The notes beneath the pieces are model-generated. The model was not told where the DNA came from. It searched no databases and saw only the letters and a list, made by a program, of their open reading frames with translations. DNA of 64,000 nt, from assembly GCA_937138475.1 (NCBI GenBank), contig CAKZPD010000022.1:62001-126000 (forward strand), given 5' to 3'. Below are positions 27,297 to 37,002 of this stretch, one piece after another. Every line of letters begins with the position of its first letter. Position 1 is the first letter of the stretch. The position numbers and the translations under genes are program-made. This DNA comes from an uncultured Sulfitobacter sp. GTDB lineage: Bacteria > Pseudomonadota > Alphaproteobacteria > Rhodobacterales > Rhodobacteraceae.

Positions 27297-27911
27297 CTAG
27301 GGCTGCATGGCTTTGACCAAGGCGGCCAAAGCGGTGTCAGGGCTGTCACTGCGCCAGATTTCATCGCCGATGCCAAAGAAATCGGTAAAGGGGGCAAGGG
27401 CGGCGATTTGGGCGGCGTCCAGACCGCCTTCGGCCACGACCGGCACTTCGATCATTTCTGACCACCACTCAAACAGTTCCAACGGGGCAAAGCTGCCATC
27501 GCCCAGCGCCGAAGGCGCCACCGGTCCAAAGCTGACGTAATCTGCCCCGGCTTCGCCTGCGGCCATCCCATCGTGACGGGAAACGGCGCAAAAGCTGCCG
27601 ATGATTGCGTCTTCGCCCAGCTCTTTGCGGGTGTCGCGCACCGAACGCGCCGCATCGCCCAGATGCACCCCATCCAGCCCCAAACGCTGGGCCAGCAAGA
27701 TGTGATCGGCCATCACCAAGGCGATATCGCGCGCATGGGTGATTTCCCGCAAAACATCGGCGGTGCGGGCCAATGTGTCTTCGTCGCGGGTGGCCAGGGC
27801 CAGACGCACACAGGCCACCGGGGTGCTGTCCAGCACCCGCGCCAGTTGATCGGGAAAATGGCCAAGATCAACATCCGGCGGGGTGATAAGATAAATCTGG
27901 GGCAGGTCCAT
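27297..27911 (-). CDS. thiE: Thiamine-phosphate synthase family protein
   Basis: The 204-residue TIM-barrel protein should join the pyrimidine and thiazole phosphates to thiamine monophosphate. It shows PQIYLITPPD at the start, VMADHILLAQRLGLDGVHLG near residue 66, and GADYVSFGPVAPSALGDGSF near 123, the diphosphate-binding region. VPVVAEGGLDAAQIA near 155 is the conserved C-terminal loop. AAGGA precedes the ATG. No TPP riboswitch-like sequence is visible in the short upstream region, and no other thiamine genes are adjacent, so it may be a ThiE-like paralogue. Confidence 0.85.
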   Translation of the reverse strand: MDLPQIYLITPPDVDLGHFPDQLARVLDSTPVACVRLALATRDEDTLARTADVLREITHARDIALVMADHILLAQRLGLDGVHLGDAARSVRDTRKELGEDAIIGSFCAVSRHDGMAAGEAGADYVSFGPVAPSALGDGSFAPLELFEWWSEMIEVPVVAEGGLDAAQIAALAPFTDFFGIGDEIWRSDSPDTALAALVKAMQP

Positions 27912-28035
27912 GTGATCGTTCCTTGATGCGCTTGCTATCCCCTAGCGGAAACCGGGCGGAATGAAAAACCCCTTTGCCGGGGTGCGACGGAAAATTTCAC
28001 ACATTGGTTTCTTGGCAAGGGCCGGCCTGCGCCCT

Positions 28036-28803
28036 ATGACACAAGGCATGAGCAAGATCATTGAACACCCCAAAACCCCGGCGATGGTGCTGGTGCGCCC
28101 GCAGATGGGCGAAAATATCGGCGCGGCAGCGCGGGCCATGTGGAACTTTGGCCTGGACCGGATGCGCCTGGTGGCGCCCCGCGATGGCTGGCCCAATCCG
28201 GCCGCTGTGGCAATGGCCAGCGGGGCCGGCCGCCTTTTGGATGATGCGCAGCTGTGTGCGGATCTGCCCGGCGCCTTGGGCGATTGCAGCTTTACCTTTG
28301 CCACCACCGCCCGGCCCCGCGATTTGACCAAACCGGTGTTCAGCCCCGAGGCGGCGATGCAGCTTGCCGCGCAGAAAATCGCGGCAGGTCAGCGGGTTGC
28401 GGTGATGTTTGGACCTGAACGCGCCGGGCTTGAGAACGACGACATCGCCCGCGCAAACGCCATCATTTCGGTGCCGGTGAACCCGGCCTTTGCCTCGCTT
28501 AATCTGGCGCAATGCGTGCTGCTTGTGGGCTATGAATGGATGCGGCAAAGCGCGCAGATCACCCATCTGGATGACCAGATGGCCGGCACAGATTGGGCCA
28601 ATGGGCAAGATATCGAAAGCCTCAGCCAGCATTATCAGGACCGCCTGCAAACCGCCGGCTTTTTCTTTCCCGACCATAAGGCCCAGTCGATGCGCACCAA
28701 CCTGCGCAATTTCTGGAGCAGAATGCCCATGACCCGCGCCGATGTGCAGATGATGCATGGCATCCTGCGGCAGATGGTCCGCTGGAAAGAGCGCGCCGAC
28801 TAG
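28036..28803 (+). CDS. trmJ: tRNA (cytidine/uridine-2'-O-)-methyltransferase TrmJ
   Basis: About 255 residues from the ATG at 28036; an ATG at 28048 (MSKIIEHPKTP) is also possible, while a frame start at 27961 looks spurious. The SPOUT methyltransferase methylates the 2'-O of position 32 in several tRNAs. Motif 1 is MVLVRPQMGENIGAAARAMWNFG near the start (first 20 shown: the Pro-Gln-Met-Gly-Glu-Asn-Ile-Gly core). The SAM knot is VAVMFGPERAGLENDDI then IISVPVNPAFASLNLAQCVL. A C-terminal dimerising extension follows. ctaA begins 38 bp downstream. Confidence 0.92.
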   Translation: MTQGMSKIIEHPKTPAMVLVRPQMGENIGAAARAMWNFGLDRMRLVAPRDGWPNPAAVAMASGAGRLLDDAQLCADLPGALGDCSFTFATTARPRDLTKPVFSPEAAMQLAAQKIAAGQRVAVMFGPERAGLENDDIARANAIISVPVNPAFASLNLAQCVLLVGYEWMRQSAQITHLDDQMAGTDWANGQDIESLSQHYQDRLQTAGFFFPDHKAQSMRTNLRNFWSRMPMTRADVQMMHGILRQMVRWKERAD

Positions 28804-28841
28804 GCCAGCAATCGCGCCAGCGCATTTCACGAGGAAGCAAG

Positions 28842-29990
28842 ATGAACAAGAAACGCAAGTTGTTTGAAGATGTGAACGCCGCGCCCCAAACCCGCGCGGC
28901 CCCGGCCAGCGGGCTGATTGATCGCGGCAAAGGGCAGGGGCGCGGGGTTATGCGTTTGTGGCTAATCATACTGTTTTCACTGGTGTTTTTGATGATCGCC
29001 GTGGGGGGATTGACCCGCCTGACCGACAGCGGTCTCAGCATCACGGAATGGCGCCCGGTGACCGGCGCGCTGCCACCGCTCAGCGCGGCTGACTGGCAAA
29101 GTGAATTTGAAAAATATCAGGCGATTGATGAATTCCGCCTTCAGAACCAATGGATGCAGCTTGACGATTTCAAGCGGATCTACTGGTGGGAATGGGGGCA
29201 TCGGCAGCTGGGGCGGGTGATCGGCCTTGTGTGGGCCGTGGGCTTTGTCTGGTTCGCGCTGCGGCGGCAAATCCCGGCCGGCTGGACACCGCGCCTGTTG
29301 GGATTGGGCGCGCTTGGCGGGGCGCAGGGCGCGATCGGTTGGTGGATGGTGGCGTCGGGCGTGACCAGCGGCGAAGGAATGACAGATGTCGCCAGCTATC
29401 GCCTTGCCACGCACCTGGGGCTGGCCTTTGTTATTTTGGGGCTGATTGCATGGTATGTGATGCAGCTGGGGCGTGCGGCGCAGGATCTCTTGCAGGCCCG
29501 CCGCGCCCGCGAAAGACGTCAGTGGGGCATGGCAACCGGCCTGCTGCATCTGGCGTTCTTGCAAATCCTGATCGGGGCGCTGGTGGCGGGAATAGACGCC
29601 GGCCGCTCCTATACCGATTGGCCGATGATGGGGGGGCAATGGTTCCCGCCCTTTGCCTTTGATCTTGAACCGCTGTGGCGGAATTTCTTTGAAAATCCGG
29701 GGCTGGTGCAATTCATGCACCGGATGGTTGGATATCTGGTTGCGCTTTACGCGGTCGCGGTCTGGCTGCGCGGCAGGAAATCAGCCCATGCGGTGACCCG
29801 CGGTGCATTCAACAGCATGTTCGCGGTTTTGTTGCTTCAGATCGGTTTGGGCATCATGACGGTGCTTTATGGTGCGCCGGTGCATATTGCGCTGGTTCAT
29901 CAGCTGGTGGCGGTGATCTTGTGGGTCTTGATCCTGCGGGCGCGGTTTTTGTCGGGATATCCGATTGCAACATCTATTCGGGGGGCCTGA
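28842..29990 (+). CDS. ctaA: Heme A synthase CtaA/COX15
   Basis: The 382-residue membrane enzyme oxidises the C8 methyl of heme O to give heme A for cytochrome aa3 oxidase. Eight helices are apparent. The heme-ligand histidines sit in WEWGHRQLGRVIG near residue 120, YRLATHLGLAFVILG near 188, VQFMHRMVGYLVALY near 288 and VHIALVHQLVAVILW near 348. The alpha-type loop VGGLTRLTDSGLSITEWRPV near residue 53 is conserved. GAGGAAG precedes the ATG. The M32 carboxypeptidase gene starts 3 bp after the stop. Confidence 0.96.
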   Translation: MNKKRKLFEDVNAAPQTRAAPASGLIDRGKGQGRGVMRLWLIILFSLVFLMIAVGGLTRLTDSGLSITEWRPVTGALPPLSAADWQSEFEKYQAIDEFRLQNQWMQLDDFKRIYWWEWGHRQLGRVIGLVWAVGFVWFALRRQIPAGWTPRLLGLGALGGAQGAIGWWMVASGVTSGEGMTDVASYRLATHLGLAFVILGLIAWYVMQLGRAAQDLLQARRARERRQWGMATGLLHLAFLQILIGALVAGIDAGRSYTDWPMMGGQWFPPFAFDLEPLWRNFFENPGLVQFMHRMVGYLVALYAVAVWLRGRKSAHAVTRGAFNSMFAVLLLQIGLGIMTVLYGAPVHIALVHQLVAVILWVLILRARFLSGYPIATSIRGA

Positions 29991-29993
29991 GCC

Positions 29994-31475
29994 ATGAAAA
30001 CCTATGATGCTTTGATGGAATTTAGCCGGGAAACCGGGGCGCTGGCCCAGGTGGCCGGGCGTCTGGGGTGGGACCAGGAAACCATGATGCCCGCCGGGGC
30101 AGCCGATCAACGGGCCGAGGAAATGGCCGCCATGGAAAGTGTGCTCCATGCCCGGAGAAGCGATCCCCGGCTGGCCGAGGCGCTGGATCATATAGATCCG
30201 CAAACATTGGATCAGGTTGGCCAGGCCCAGCTGCGCCACATCCGCCGCGCCTATGATCGCGCCATCAAGGTGCCAGCCGCCCTTTCGTCGCGGATTGCGC
30301 GGGTGACATCGCGGGCGCAAGGCATCTGGGCCCGTGCCCGCGCCGATGAGGACGTGGCCGCGTTCCTGCCGATCCTGCGCGAGGTCATCGCCCTCAAGCG
30401 CGAAGAGGGGGCCGCCCTCGCGGCGGGGGGCGATCTTTATGACGCGATGATGGATGATTACGAACCGGGCGCGACGGCGGCGCAATTGTCGGCCATGTAT
30501 GACGCCCTGCGCCCCGGCCTGACCGAGCTGCGCGCCGCCGTGCGCGCCGCGCCGGCGCCGGCCCCGTTGGATCATGTCTTTGATGAGGCGGCGCAGATGG
30601 CGCTTTCGACAAAGCTGGCGCAGGCGTTCGGCTATGATCTGACACGCGGGCGGGTCGATAAGGCGGTGCATCCCTTCAGCTCGGGCTCGGGGCAGGATGT
30701 GCGGATCACCACACGGACCAATCCGCGCGATCCGTTCAACTGTTTCTACTCGACCATTCACGAGGTCGGGCACGCCGCCTATGAACAAAACATAAGCCGC
30801 GATTACCTGCTGACCCCATTGGGGGCGGGGGTCTCCATGGGCGTCCACGAAAGCCAAAGCCGCATTTACGAGAACCAGATCGGACGCAGCCGCGCCTTTA
30901 CCGGCTGGCTTTATGGGCAAATGCGCGACAGCTTTGGGGATTTCGGCATCCCGGATGAGGACAGCTTTTACCGGGTCGTGAACCGTGTGTCAGACGGGTT
31001 TATCCGCACCGAAGCGGATGAGCTGCAATATAACCTGCATGTGCTGCTGCGCTTTGATCTTGAGCGGGCGCTGATGTCGGGGGATCTGCCAGTGGATGAT
31101 CTTGAGGCTGCTTGGAATGACCGCTTCTGGGCCGATTTCGGCTTTGCGGTTGACCGGCCCAGCAATGGCGTCCTTCAGGATGTGCATTGGTCGATCGGGG
31201 TGTTCGGCTATTTCCCGACCTACAGCCTGGGCAATGTGTTCGCCGGATGTTTGAATGCGGCGATGCGCCGGGATCTGCCCAAACTGGACGACGATCTGGC
31301 GCGCGGCGATACATCGGCGGCGACCGGGTGGTTACAGGCCAAGGTTCAGATCCACGGCGGCCTATATGAACCGCGCGATCTGATCACCCGTGCCTGCGGC
31401 GCCGCGCCAAGCGAGGCGCCCCTTATGGCCTATCTGACTGAAAAATTCAGCGATCTTTATGGGCTGCGGCCCTAA
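29994..31475 (+). CDS. Carboxypeptidase Taq, M32 family
   Basis: The 493-residue zinc metallocarboxypeptidase removes C-terminal residues from peptides. The zinc motif HEVGHAAYEQN near residue 258 is the HExxH, followed by the downstream Glu in GVSMGVHESQSRIYENQIG near 283. DVRITTRTNPRDPFNCFYST and FRTEADELQYNLHVLLRF-like sequence (here FIRTEADELQYNLHVLLRF) are family hallmarks. It has no signal peptide and is cytoplasmic. It follows ctaA with a 3-bp gap, suggesting coupling. A strong hairpin lies between it and convergent gyrA. Confidence 0.95.
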   Translation: MKTYDALMEFSRETGALAQVAGRLGWDQETMMPAGAADQRAEEMAAMESVLHARRSDPRLAEALDHIDPQTLDQVGQAQLRHIRRAYDRAIKVPAALSSRIARVTSRAQGIWARARADEDVAAFLPILREVIALKREEGAALAAGGDLYDAMMDDYEPGATAAQLSAMYDALRPGLTELRAAVRAAPAPAPLDHVFDEAAQMALSTKLAQAFGYDLTRGRVDKAVHPFSSGSGQDVRITTRTNPRDPFNCFYSTIHEVGHAAYEQNISRDYLLTPLGAGVSMGVHESQSRIYENQIGRSRAFTGWLYGQMRDSFGDFGIPDEDSFYRVVNRVSDGFIRTEADELQYNLHVLLRFDLERALMSGDLPVDDLEAAWNDRFWADFGFAVDRPSNGVLQDVHWSIGVFGYFPTYSLGNVFAGCLNAAMRRDLPKLDDDLARGDTSAATGWLQAKVQIHGGLYEPRDLITRACGAAPSEAPLMAYLTEKFSDLYGLRP

Positions 31476-31525
31476 CCCTGCCCAAGCATGCGCCCCCGGC
31501 TGAGGATTTGACCCCAATCGCACAA

Positions 31526-31566
31526 GCAAACACCCCCGGAAATGGTTCCGGGGGTGTTTGCTTTGG
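31526..31566. terminator. Bidirectional terminator between the M32 carboxypeptidase gene and gyrA
   Basis: A perfect 16-bp stem runs from GCAAACACCCCCGGAA (31526-31541) to its complement at 31546-31561, with a 4-base loop ATGG. The stem's own A/T ends and the following CTTTGGTTT supply U-rich tails for the plus strand, and TTTGC then TTG for the minus strand. It sits exactly between the convergent genes. Confidence 0.88.
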
Positions 31567-31580
31567 TTTCGGATGACCGA

Positions 31581-34343
31581 TTATTCGCCGGTCTCGGCCT
31601 CGGGCGGGGTGTCATCGCCGTCGCCCTGATCGGCGATCCAGGCCACGCTGACCACTTCTTCGCCCTTGCCGGTGTTGAACACCTTGACGCCGCCAGCGCT
31701 GCGCGAGCGGAAGGAAATCCCATCGACGGGCACCCGGATGGATTGCCCCTTGGAGGTGGCCAACATGACCTGATCATCCAGATCCACCGGGAAGGACGCA
31801 ACCAGCGGGCCGCCGCGCATGGATTTATCCATGGCCTGAACCCCCATGCCGCCCCGGCCGCGAACCGGGTAATCATGGCTTGAGCTGAGCTTGCCCGCGC
31901 CTTGTGCCGTCAGCGTCAGGATCAGGTTTTCCGCCGCCGACATTTCCGCATAGCGTTCCTGGCTGATGGTGGCATTCGCGCTTGCGGTATCGTCATCTGC
32001 GGACATTTCGGCATCATCCGCGATCCCGGCCATGGCCCGGCGCATCTTGAGATAGGCGGCGCGTTCGTCCGAGCTGGCGTTGAAATGGCGAATGATCGAC
32101 ATGGAAACAACCCGGTCGTTTTCGCCCAGGCGAATGCCCCGCACCCCGACCGAACTGCGGGAATTAAACACCCGCACGTCGCTGGACGGGAACCGGATGG
32201 CCCGGCCCGAGGCGGTCACCAACATCACATCCTCGTCGGGCGAGGCGATCTTGGCGTTGATCAAAGTCGTTTCGGCGTGATCGTCCTCGAATTTCATCGC
32301 GATCTTGCCGTTGCGCATCACATTGGTGAAATCCGAAAGCGCGTTGCGCCGCACCGTGCCCGCCGATGTGGCGAAAACGATTTGCAGATCGGACCAATCT
32401 TTTTCGTCCCGGTCCACCGGCATGATATCGGCAACAGATACCCCCGCCGGAATAGGCAGGATATTAACGATCGCCTTGCCCTTTGACGTGCGCCCCCCCT
32501 GCGGCAGGCGCCAGGTCTTGAGCTTGTAAACCATGCCATCGGTGGTAAAGAACAGCAGCTGTGTGTGGGTGTTGGCGACGAACAACGTCGTGACCACGTC
32601 TTCTTCCTTGGTCTGCATCCCGGCAAGGCCCTTGCCGCCGCGCCGCTGGCTGCGGAAATCCGCCAAAGGGGTGCGCTTGATATAACCGCCCGAGGTCACA
32701 GTCACGACCATGTCCTCGCGGGCGATCAGATCCTCGTCTTCCATGTCGCCGGACCAATCGGCGATCTCGGTGCGGCGCGGAACGGCGAATTGGTCGCGCA
32801 CCTCGCGCAGCTCGTCTGCGATAATGCCCATGATCCGCTCGCGCGAGCCAAGAATTTCAAGGTATTCCTTGATCTTGGCCGCCAGGTCTTCCAATTCATC
32901 GGTGACCTCTTTGACGCCGATCTGGGTCAAACGCTGCAATCGCAGCTCCAAAATGGCCCGCGCCTGGGTTTCCGAAAGGTTATAGGTGCCATCTTCATTG
33001 GCGGTGTGGGTCGGATCGTCGATCAGGGCAATGTATTGCAGGATCGGCTGCGCCGGCCAGCGCCGGGTCATCAGCCGCTCGCGCGCTTCGGCAGCATCGG
33101 CCGAGGCGCGAATGGTCGCCACGATTTCGTCGATATTGGTAACCGCAACGGCAAGGCCGCACAGGATATGGCTGCGTTCGCGTGCCTTGCGCAGCAAATA
33201 GGCGGTGCGCCGGGCGACCACGTCCTCGCGGAAATCAATAAAGGAGGTCAAGAACCGCCGCAATGTCAGCTGTTCGGGGCGGCCGCCATTCAGGGCCAGC
33301 ATGTTGCAACCAAAATAGGTCTGCATCGGGGTAAACCGAAACAGCTGGTTCATCACCACCTCGGCGGTTGCATCGCGCTTTAGCTCGATCACCACGCGCA
33401 CGCCGTTGCGGTCGCTTTCGTCCTGAACATGGGCGATGCCATCGATTTTCTTTTCGCGCACCTGTTCGGCGATCTTTTCGATCATCGTGGCCTTGTTGAC
33501 CTGATAGGGGATTTCATCAACGACAATGGCAAAGCGATCCTTGCGGATTTCCTCGACCCGCGTCTTGGCACGGATGATGACGCTGCCGCGCCCCTCAAGA
33601 TAGGCTTTGCGCGCCCCGGACCGCCCCAGCATGATCCCGCCGGTGGGAAAATCGGGACCGGGCACATATTCGATCAATTGTTCCGATGTCAGGTCGGGGT
33701 CTTCAATCAGCGCCAGCGTGGCATCCACCACCTCGCCCAGGTTGTGGGGCGGAATATTGGTGGCCATGCCAACGGCAATACCGCCCGCGCCATTGACCAG
33801 CATATTGGGAAAGCGGGCCGGCAATACGGTTGGCTCTTTTTGTTTGCCGTCGTAATTGTCTTGAAAATCAACAGTGTCCTTGTCGATATCGGCCAACAAA
33901 AAGGCGGCCGGCTTGTCCATCCGCACCTCGGTATAGCGCATGGCCGCCGGGTTATCCCCATCCATAGAGCCAAAGTTCCCCTGACCATCCAGCAGGGGGA
34001 GCGACATGGAAAAATCTTGCGCCATCCGCACCAGCGCATCATAGATCGCGCTGTCGCCATGCGGGTGATACTGACCCATCACATCCCCGACCGGGCGCGC
34101 CGATTTGCGATAGGATTTGTCATGGGTGTTGCCGGTTTCGTGCATGGCGAACAAAATTCGCCGGTGGACCGGTTTCAACCCATCGCGCAAATCGGGAATG
34201 GCGCGGCTGACGATCACCGACATGGCGTAATCCAGATACGAGCTGCGCATCTCGTGTTCGATGGTGACCGACGGGCCATCATACTCGGGGCGCTCGGGCC
34301 GGATTTCGTCTGTGTTCTCGGGGGGTTGGGGTGTGTCGCTCAC
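31581..34343 (-). CDS. gyrA: DNA gyrase subunit A
   Basis: The 920-residue subunit breaks and rejoins DNA. The catalytic Tyr lies in [12 protein letters not shown] (Y137). The quinolone-resistance region reads [17 protein letters not shown], with Ser98 and Asp102 at the positions of E. coli Ser83 and Asp87, so the wild-type sensitive residues are present. The GyrA box QRRGGKG occurs near residue 566, which separates gyrase from ParC. An acidic C-terminal tail (PPEAETGE) closes the beta-pinwheel domain. The start is a GTG at 34343. Confidence 0.97.
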   Translation of the reverse strand: MSDTPQPPENTDEIRPERPEYDGPSVTIEHEMRSSYLDYAMSVIVSRAIPDLRDGLKPVHRRILFAMHETGNTHDKSYRKSARPVGDVMGQYHPHGDSAIYDALVRMAQDFSMSLPLLDGQGNFGSMDGDNPAAMRYTEVRMDKPAAFLLADIDKDTVDFQDNYDGKQKEPTVLPARFPNMLVNGAGGIAVGMATNIPPHNLGEVVDATLALIEDPDLTSEQLIEYVPGPDFPTGGIMLGRSGARKAYLEGRGSVIIRAKTRVEEIRKDRFAIVVDEIPYQVNKATMIEKIAEQVREKKIDGIAHVQDESDRNGVRVVIELKRDATAEVVMNQLFRFTPMQTYFGCNMLALNGGRPEQLTLRRFLTSFIDFREDVVARRTAYLLRKARERSHILCGLAVAVTNIDEIVATIRASADAAEARERLMTRRWPAQPILQYIALIDDPTHTANEDGTYNLSETQARAILELRLQRLTQIGVKEVTDELEDLAAKIKEYLEILGSRERIMGIIADELREVRDQFAVPRRTEIADWSGDMEDEDLIAREDMVVTVTSGGYIKRTPLADFRSQRRGGKGLAGMQTKEEDVVTTLFVANTHTQLLFFTTDGMVYKLKTWRLPQGGRTSKGKAIVNILPIPAGVSVADIMPVDRDEKDWSDLQIVFATSAGTVRRNALSDFTNVMRNGKIAMKFEDDHAETTLINAKIASPDEDVMLVTASGRAIRFPSSDVRVFNSRSSVGVRGIRLGENDRVVSMSIIRHFNASSDERAAYLKMRRAMAGIADDAEMSADDDTASANATISQERYAEMSAAENLILTLTAQGAGKLSSSHDYPVRGRGGMGVQAMDKSMRGGPLVASFPVDLDDQVMLATSKGQSIRVPVDGISFRSRSAGGVKVFNTGKGEEVVSVAWIADQGDGDDTPPEAETGE

Positions 34344-34387
34344 GAATTCCGCCTAGCTGTGCTGTTAGGTCTATATCTTGTGACGCG

Positions 34388-34417
34388 ACCCTATCAGAGA
34401 CCGTATATAGGGTGCAA
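34388..34417 (-). promoter_or_regulatory. Inverted repeat upstream of gyrA, possible promoter/operator
   Basis: ACCCTAT (34388-34394) and ATAGGGT (34407-34413) form a perfect 7-bp inverted repeat with a 12-bp spacer, 45-70 bp before the gyrA start. On the minus strand TTGCAC adjoins the repeat and could be a -35 box. The region lies between the radical SAM gene and gyrA on the same strand. A regulatory role is a guess. Confidence 0.3.
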
Positions 34418-34452
34418 TAGCCGCAACCGGCCCAAACCGGATTTTCGCGCCC

Positions 34453-35400
34453 TCAGGCCGAACAGGACGCCCCGCCCAGCACGCAAAACTTGGCGCAATG
34501 CGGGTGGTTCAACGCCACATCGCCTTCGGCATCCGCCAGCGTGGCCCCAAGGTCGAATTCTGTTTCATAAGGCAGCAATGTGCAGGCGACGACGCTGGGC
34601 GCTGCGGCGCCTTTGCGTTTGACCACCATGCGGGCGCTGGCGCACATGACGCTTTGCGGTGATTTGCCCAGAATATCCCAACAGTCTGTGGTGATCTCGG
34701 GGACATCCTGGCCCAGATCCATTTCCGGAAACAGCACCATCCGGGCCGGGTCATTGGCATCAATATCAAAGCCGTGGCGGGCAAAGAGCCGGGCAAAGCC
34801 ATCGCGGGCCTCGGCCTCGCTTTGGGCCATATGCGCGCGGCCTGCGGCGGCCATGGGGATGCCCTGCGCCGCCAGCCAGCGCATACCGCGCAGGGTGATG
34901 TCAAAGCTGCCGGCGCCGCGCTCGGCGTCGTGCAGATCGGCGCCAAAGTGATCCAGCGACACCCGCAGACACAGCTGACCGGGAAAGGCCCGGTTCAGCG
35001 CGATCAAACCGTCCTGCATGGGTTTGCGCATCATCGGGCGCATGGCATTGGTCAGGATCAGCACCCGAAAACCATCCGTCAGGGCCCGGCGGGCCATGTC
35101 GATCATCTGCGGGTTCATAAAGGGTTCCCCGCCGGTAAAGGCGATTTCCTGCAAGGGCCAAGCGCGGGCGCGGGCCTGATCCAAAAAGGCGCCCACCTCG
35201 TCCGCTGTCAGATAAACCAGCGCATCGTTTGTCGGGCTGCTGTCAATATAGCAATTGGCGCATTCGATGTTGCACAGCGTTCCGGTGTTGAACCACAGGG
35301 TCTGCGGATTTTTCAGCGACACGCGGGCGCGGGGGGCGCCATCGGCGGTGGTGTGCGGATTGGTGAATTTGCCGCGGTTGGCTGGGGCAAGATCTTTCAT
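34453..35400 (-). CDS. Radical SAM protein of unknown function
   Basis: The 315-residue protein carries the radical SAM cluster motif as Cys43-x3-Cys47-x2-Cys50 (TGTLCNIECANCYID). The GGEP motif occurs as AFTGGEPFMNPQM near residue 88. The C-terminal third has more cysteines (TTDCWDI, SVMCASARMV, VACTLLPYE) and ends HCAKFCVLGGASCSA, a SPASM-like auxiliary cluster arrangement. No peptide-precursor gene or biosynthetic partner is visible: gyrA lies downstream and zwf is divergent. It resembles Fe-S maturases for peptides or metabolites, but the substrate is unknown. Confidence 0.82.
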   Translation of the reverse strand: MKDLAPANRGKFTNPHTTADGAPRARVSLKNPQTLWFNTGTLCNIECANCYIDSSPTNDALVYLTADEVGAFLDQARARAWPLQEIAFTGGEPFMNPQMIDMARRALTDGFRVLILTNAMRPMMRKPMQDGLIALNRAFPGQLCLRVSLDHFGADLHDAERGAGSFDITLRGMRWLAAQGIPMAAAGRAHMAQSEAEARDGFARLFARHGFDIDANDPARMVLFPEMDLGQDVPEITTDCWDILGKSPQSVMCASARMVVKRKGAAAPSVVACTLLPYETEFDLGATLADAEGDVALNHPHCAKFCVLGGASCSA

Positions 35401-35556
35401 AGGATTGGGCGCACCTGTTGCAGGGGTATCGGTTTGATGTTTGAGTGACTATGAAGCGCGGGGCGCCCCGGCTCAAGTGGGTCTGGCGGTCTTGTGATGA
35501 TTATGGTCGTTGGCCCCGGCGGGCCGAGTCGGCAGATGAAAGATAGGGCAAAGACA

Positions 35557-37002
35557 ATGGTTTCACGGGTTATTCCGGTCGATCCGTTTGATCTGGTGAT
35601 TTTTGGCGGCACCGGCGATCTGGCGCAGCGCAAGATTTTGCCGGGGCTTTTTCGCCGGTTTCGTGCCGGGCAGATGCCCCCCCAGGCGCGGATCATCGCC
35701 GCCGCGCGCACCGCACAAGAAAGCGCGGCCTTTCGCGCCCAGACCCGCGCCGCCATCCAAGAGCATTCCCCCACCGAGGCCCGCGACACGGGCGCGCTTG
35801 ACCGGTTCTTGCAGCGCGTACACTTTCAACAGATTGATGCCCTGGGCGATACCGGCTGGCGCGCGCTGCGCGATCTGCTGACCGCCAGCGACCGGATCGA
35901 GGCATATTACTTTTCGGTGTCGCCCGATCTGTTCGGCGCCCTGGCCGAGCGGTTGCAAAATCACGGGCTGGCCGGGCCACAAACCCGCGTTGTGGTGGAA
36001 AAACCCTTTGGCCGGGATCAGGCGACCGCGCGGGCGCTGAACGCAACCCTGGCCCAGTATTTCGACGAAAGCCAGATCTATCGGATTGATCATTACCTGG
36101 GCAAGGAAACGGTGCAGAACCTGATGGCGGTGCGCTTTGGCAATATGCTGTTCGAGCCGTTGTGGAATGCGCAATATGTCGACCACATCCAAATCACCGT
36201 GGCGGAAACCGTGGGAATTGGCGGGCGGGCCGGCTATTATGATGCGGCGGGCGCGATGCGGGACATGATGCAAAACCATCTGATGCAGCTGCTCTGCCTG
36301 ATCGCGATGGAACCCCCGTCGCGGTTTGATCCCGATGCGGTGCGCGATGAAAAGCTGAAGGTGATCCGGGCGCTTGATCCGGTCAAGCCGCATCACATTG
36401 CGCGCGGCCAATACAGCGGCCTGGCCGATTATCGCAGCGAGGTGGGGGATCCGCGCTCCAAGACCGAAAGCTTTGTGGCGCTGCGGGCCAATATCAGCAA
36501 TTGGCGCTGGTCGGGCACGCCGTTTTATCTGCGCACAGGCAAACGTATGGGCGCCCGGCTTAGCGAAATCACCGTGGTGTTCAAGGACACGCCGCATTCG
36601 ATCTTTGAAGAGGACGCCGGGCGGCACCGCAACGTGCTGAGCATCCGCCTGCAACCCAACGAGGGGATCACCCTTGGCGTGACCATCAAGGAACCGGGGC
36701 CGGGGGGGATGCGCCTGATCGACGTGCCGCTGGATATGACCTTTGCCGAGGCGCTGGGCGATGAAGAGGTGGATCATGTTGACGCCTATGAGCGGCTGAT
36801 CATGGATGTCATTCGCGGCAATCAGACCCTGTTCATGCGCGGCGATGAGGTCGAGGCCGCCTGGGCCTGGGTTGATCCGATCATCGAAGGCTGGACAAAA
36901 CGCGGCGATGTGCCCAAACCTTATGAATGTGGGTCCAGCGGCCCGGGTGATGCCGATCAGATCATGCAGCGCGATGGCCGCGCCTGGAGAAAGGTAAGCT
37001 GA
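35557..37002 (+). CDS. zwf: Glucose-6-phosphate 1-dehydrogenase
   Basis: The 481-residue enzyme oxidises glucose 6-phosphate to 6-phosphogluconolactone, entering the Entner-Doudoroff or pentose phosphate route. The dinucleotide site is LVIFGGTGDLAQRKILPGLF near residue 12. The substrate motif RIDHYLGKETVQNLMAVRF near 171 contains the catalytic His-Tyr-Leu-Gly-Lys. The ATG at 35557 follows AGGGCAAAG; the frame start at 35494 adds an unconserved leader. The stop overlaps the pgl start by one base (TGATG), so the two enzymes are coupled. Confidence 0.96.
   Translation: MVSRVIPVDPFDLVIFGGTGDLAQRKILPGLFRRFRAGQMPPQARIIAAARTAQESAAFRAQTRAAIQEHSPTEARDTGALDRFLQRVHFQQIDALGDTGWRALRDLLTASDRIEAYYFSVSPDLFGALAERLQNHGLAGPQTRVVVEKPFGRDQATARALNATLAQYFDESQIYRIDHYLGKETVQNLMAVRFGNMLFEPLWNAQYVDHIQITVAETVGIGGRAGYYDAAGAMRDMMQNHLMQLLCLIAMEPPSRFDPDAVRDEKLKVIRALDPVKPHHIARGQYSGLADYRSEVGDPRSKTESFVALRANISNWRWSGTPFYLRTGKRMGARLSEITVVFKDTPHSIFEEDAGRHRNVLSIRLQPNEGITLGVTIKEPGPGGMRLIDVPLDMTFAEALGDEEVDHVDAYERLIMDVIRGNQTLFMRGDEVEAAWAWVDPIIEGWTKRGDVPKPYECGSSGPGDADQIMQRDGRAWRKVS

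Noticed and set aside
27912..27960. TPP riboswitch before thiE
   Set aside because: The gap is only about 50 bp and shows none of the conserved thi-box segments.
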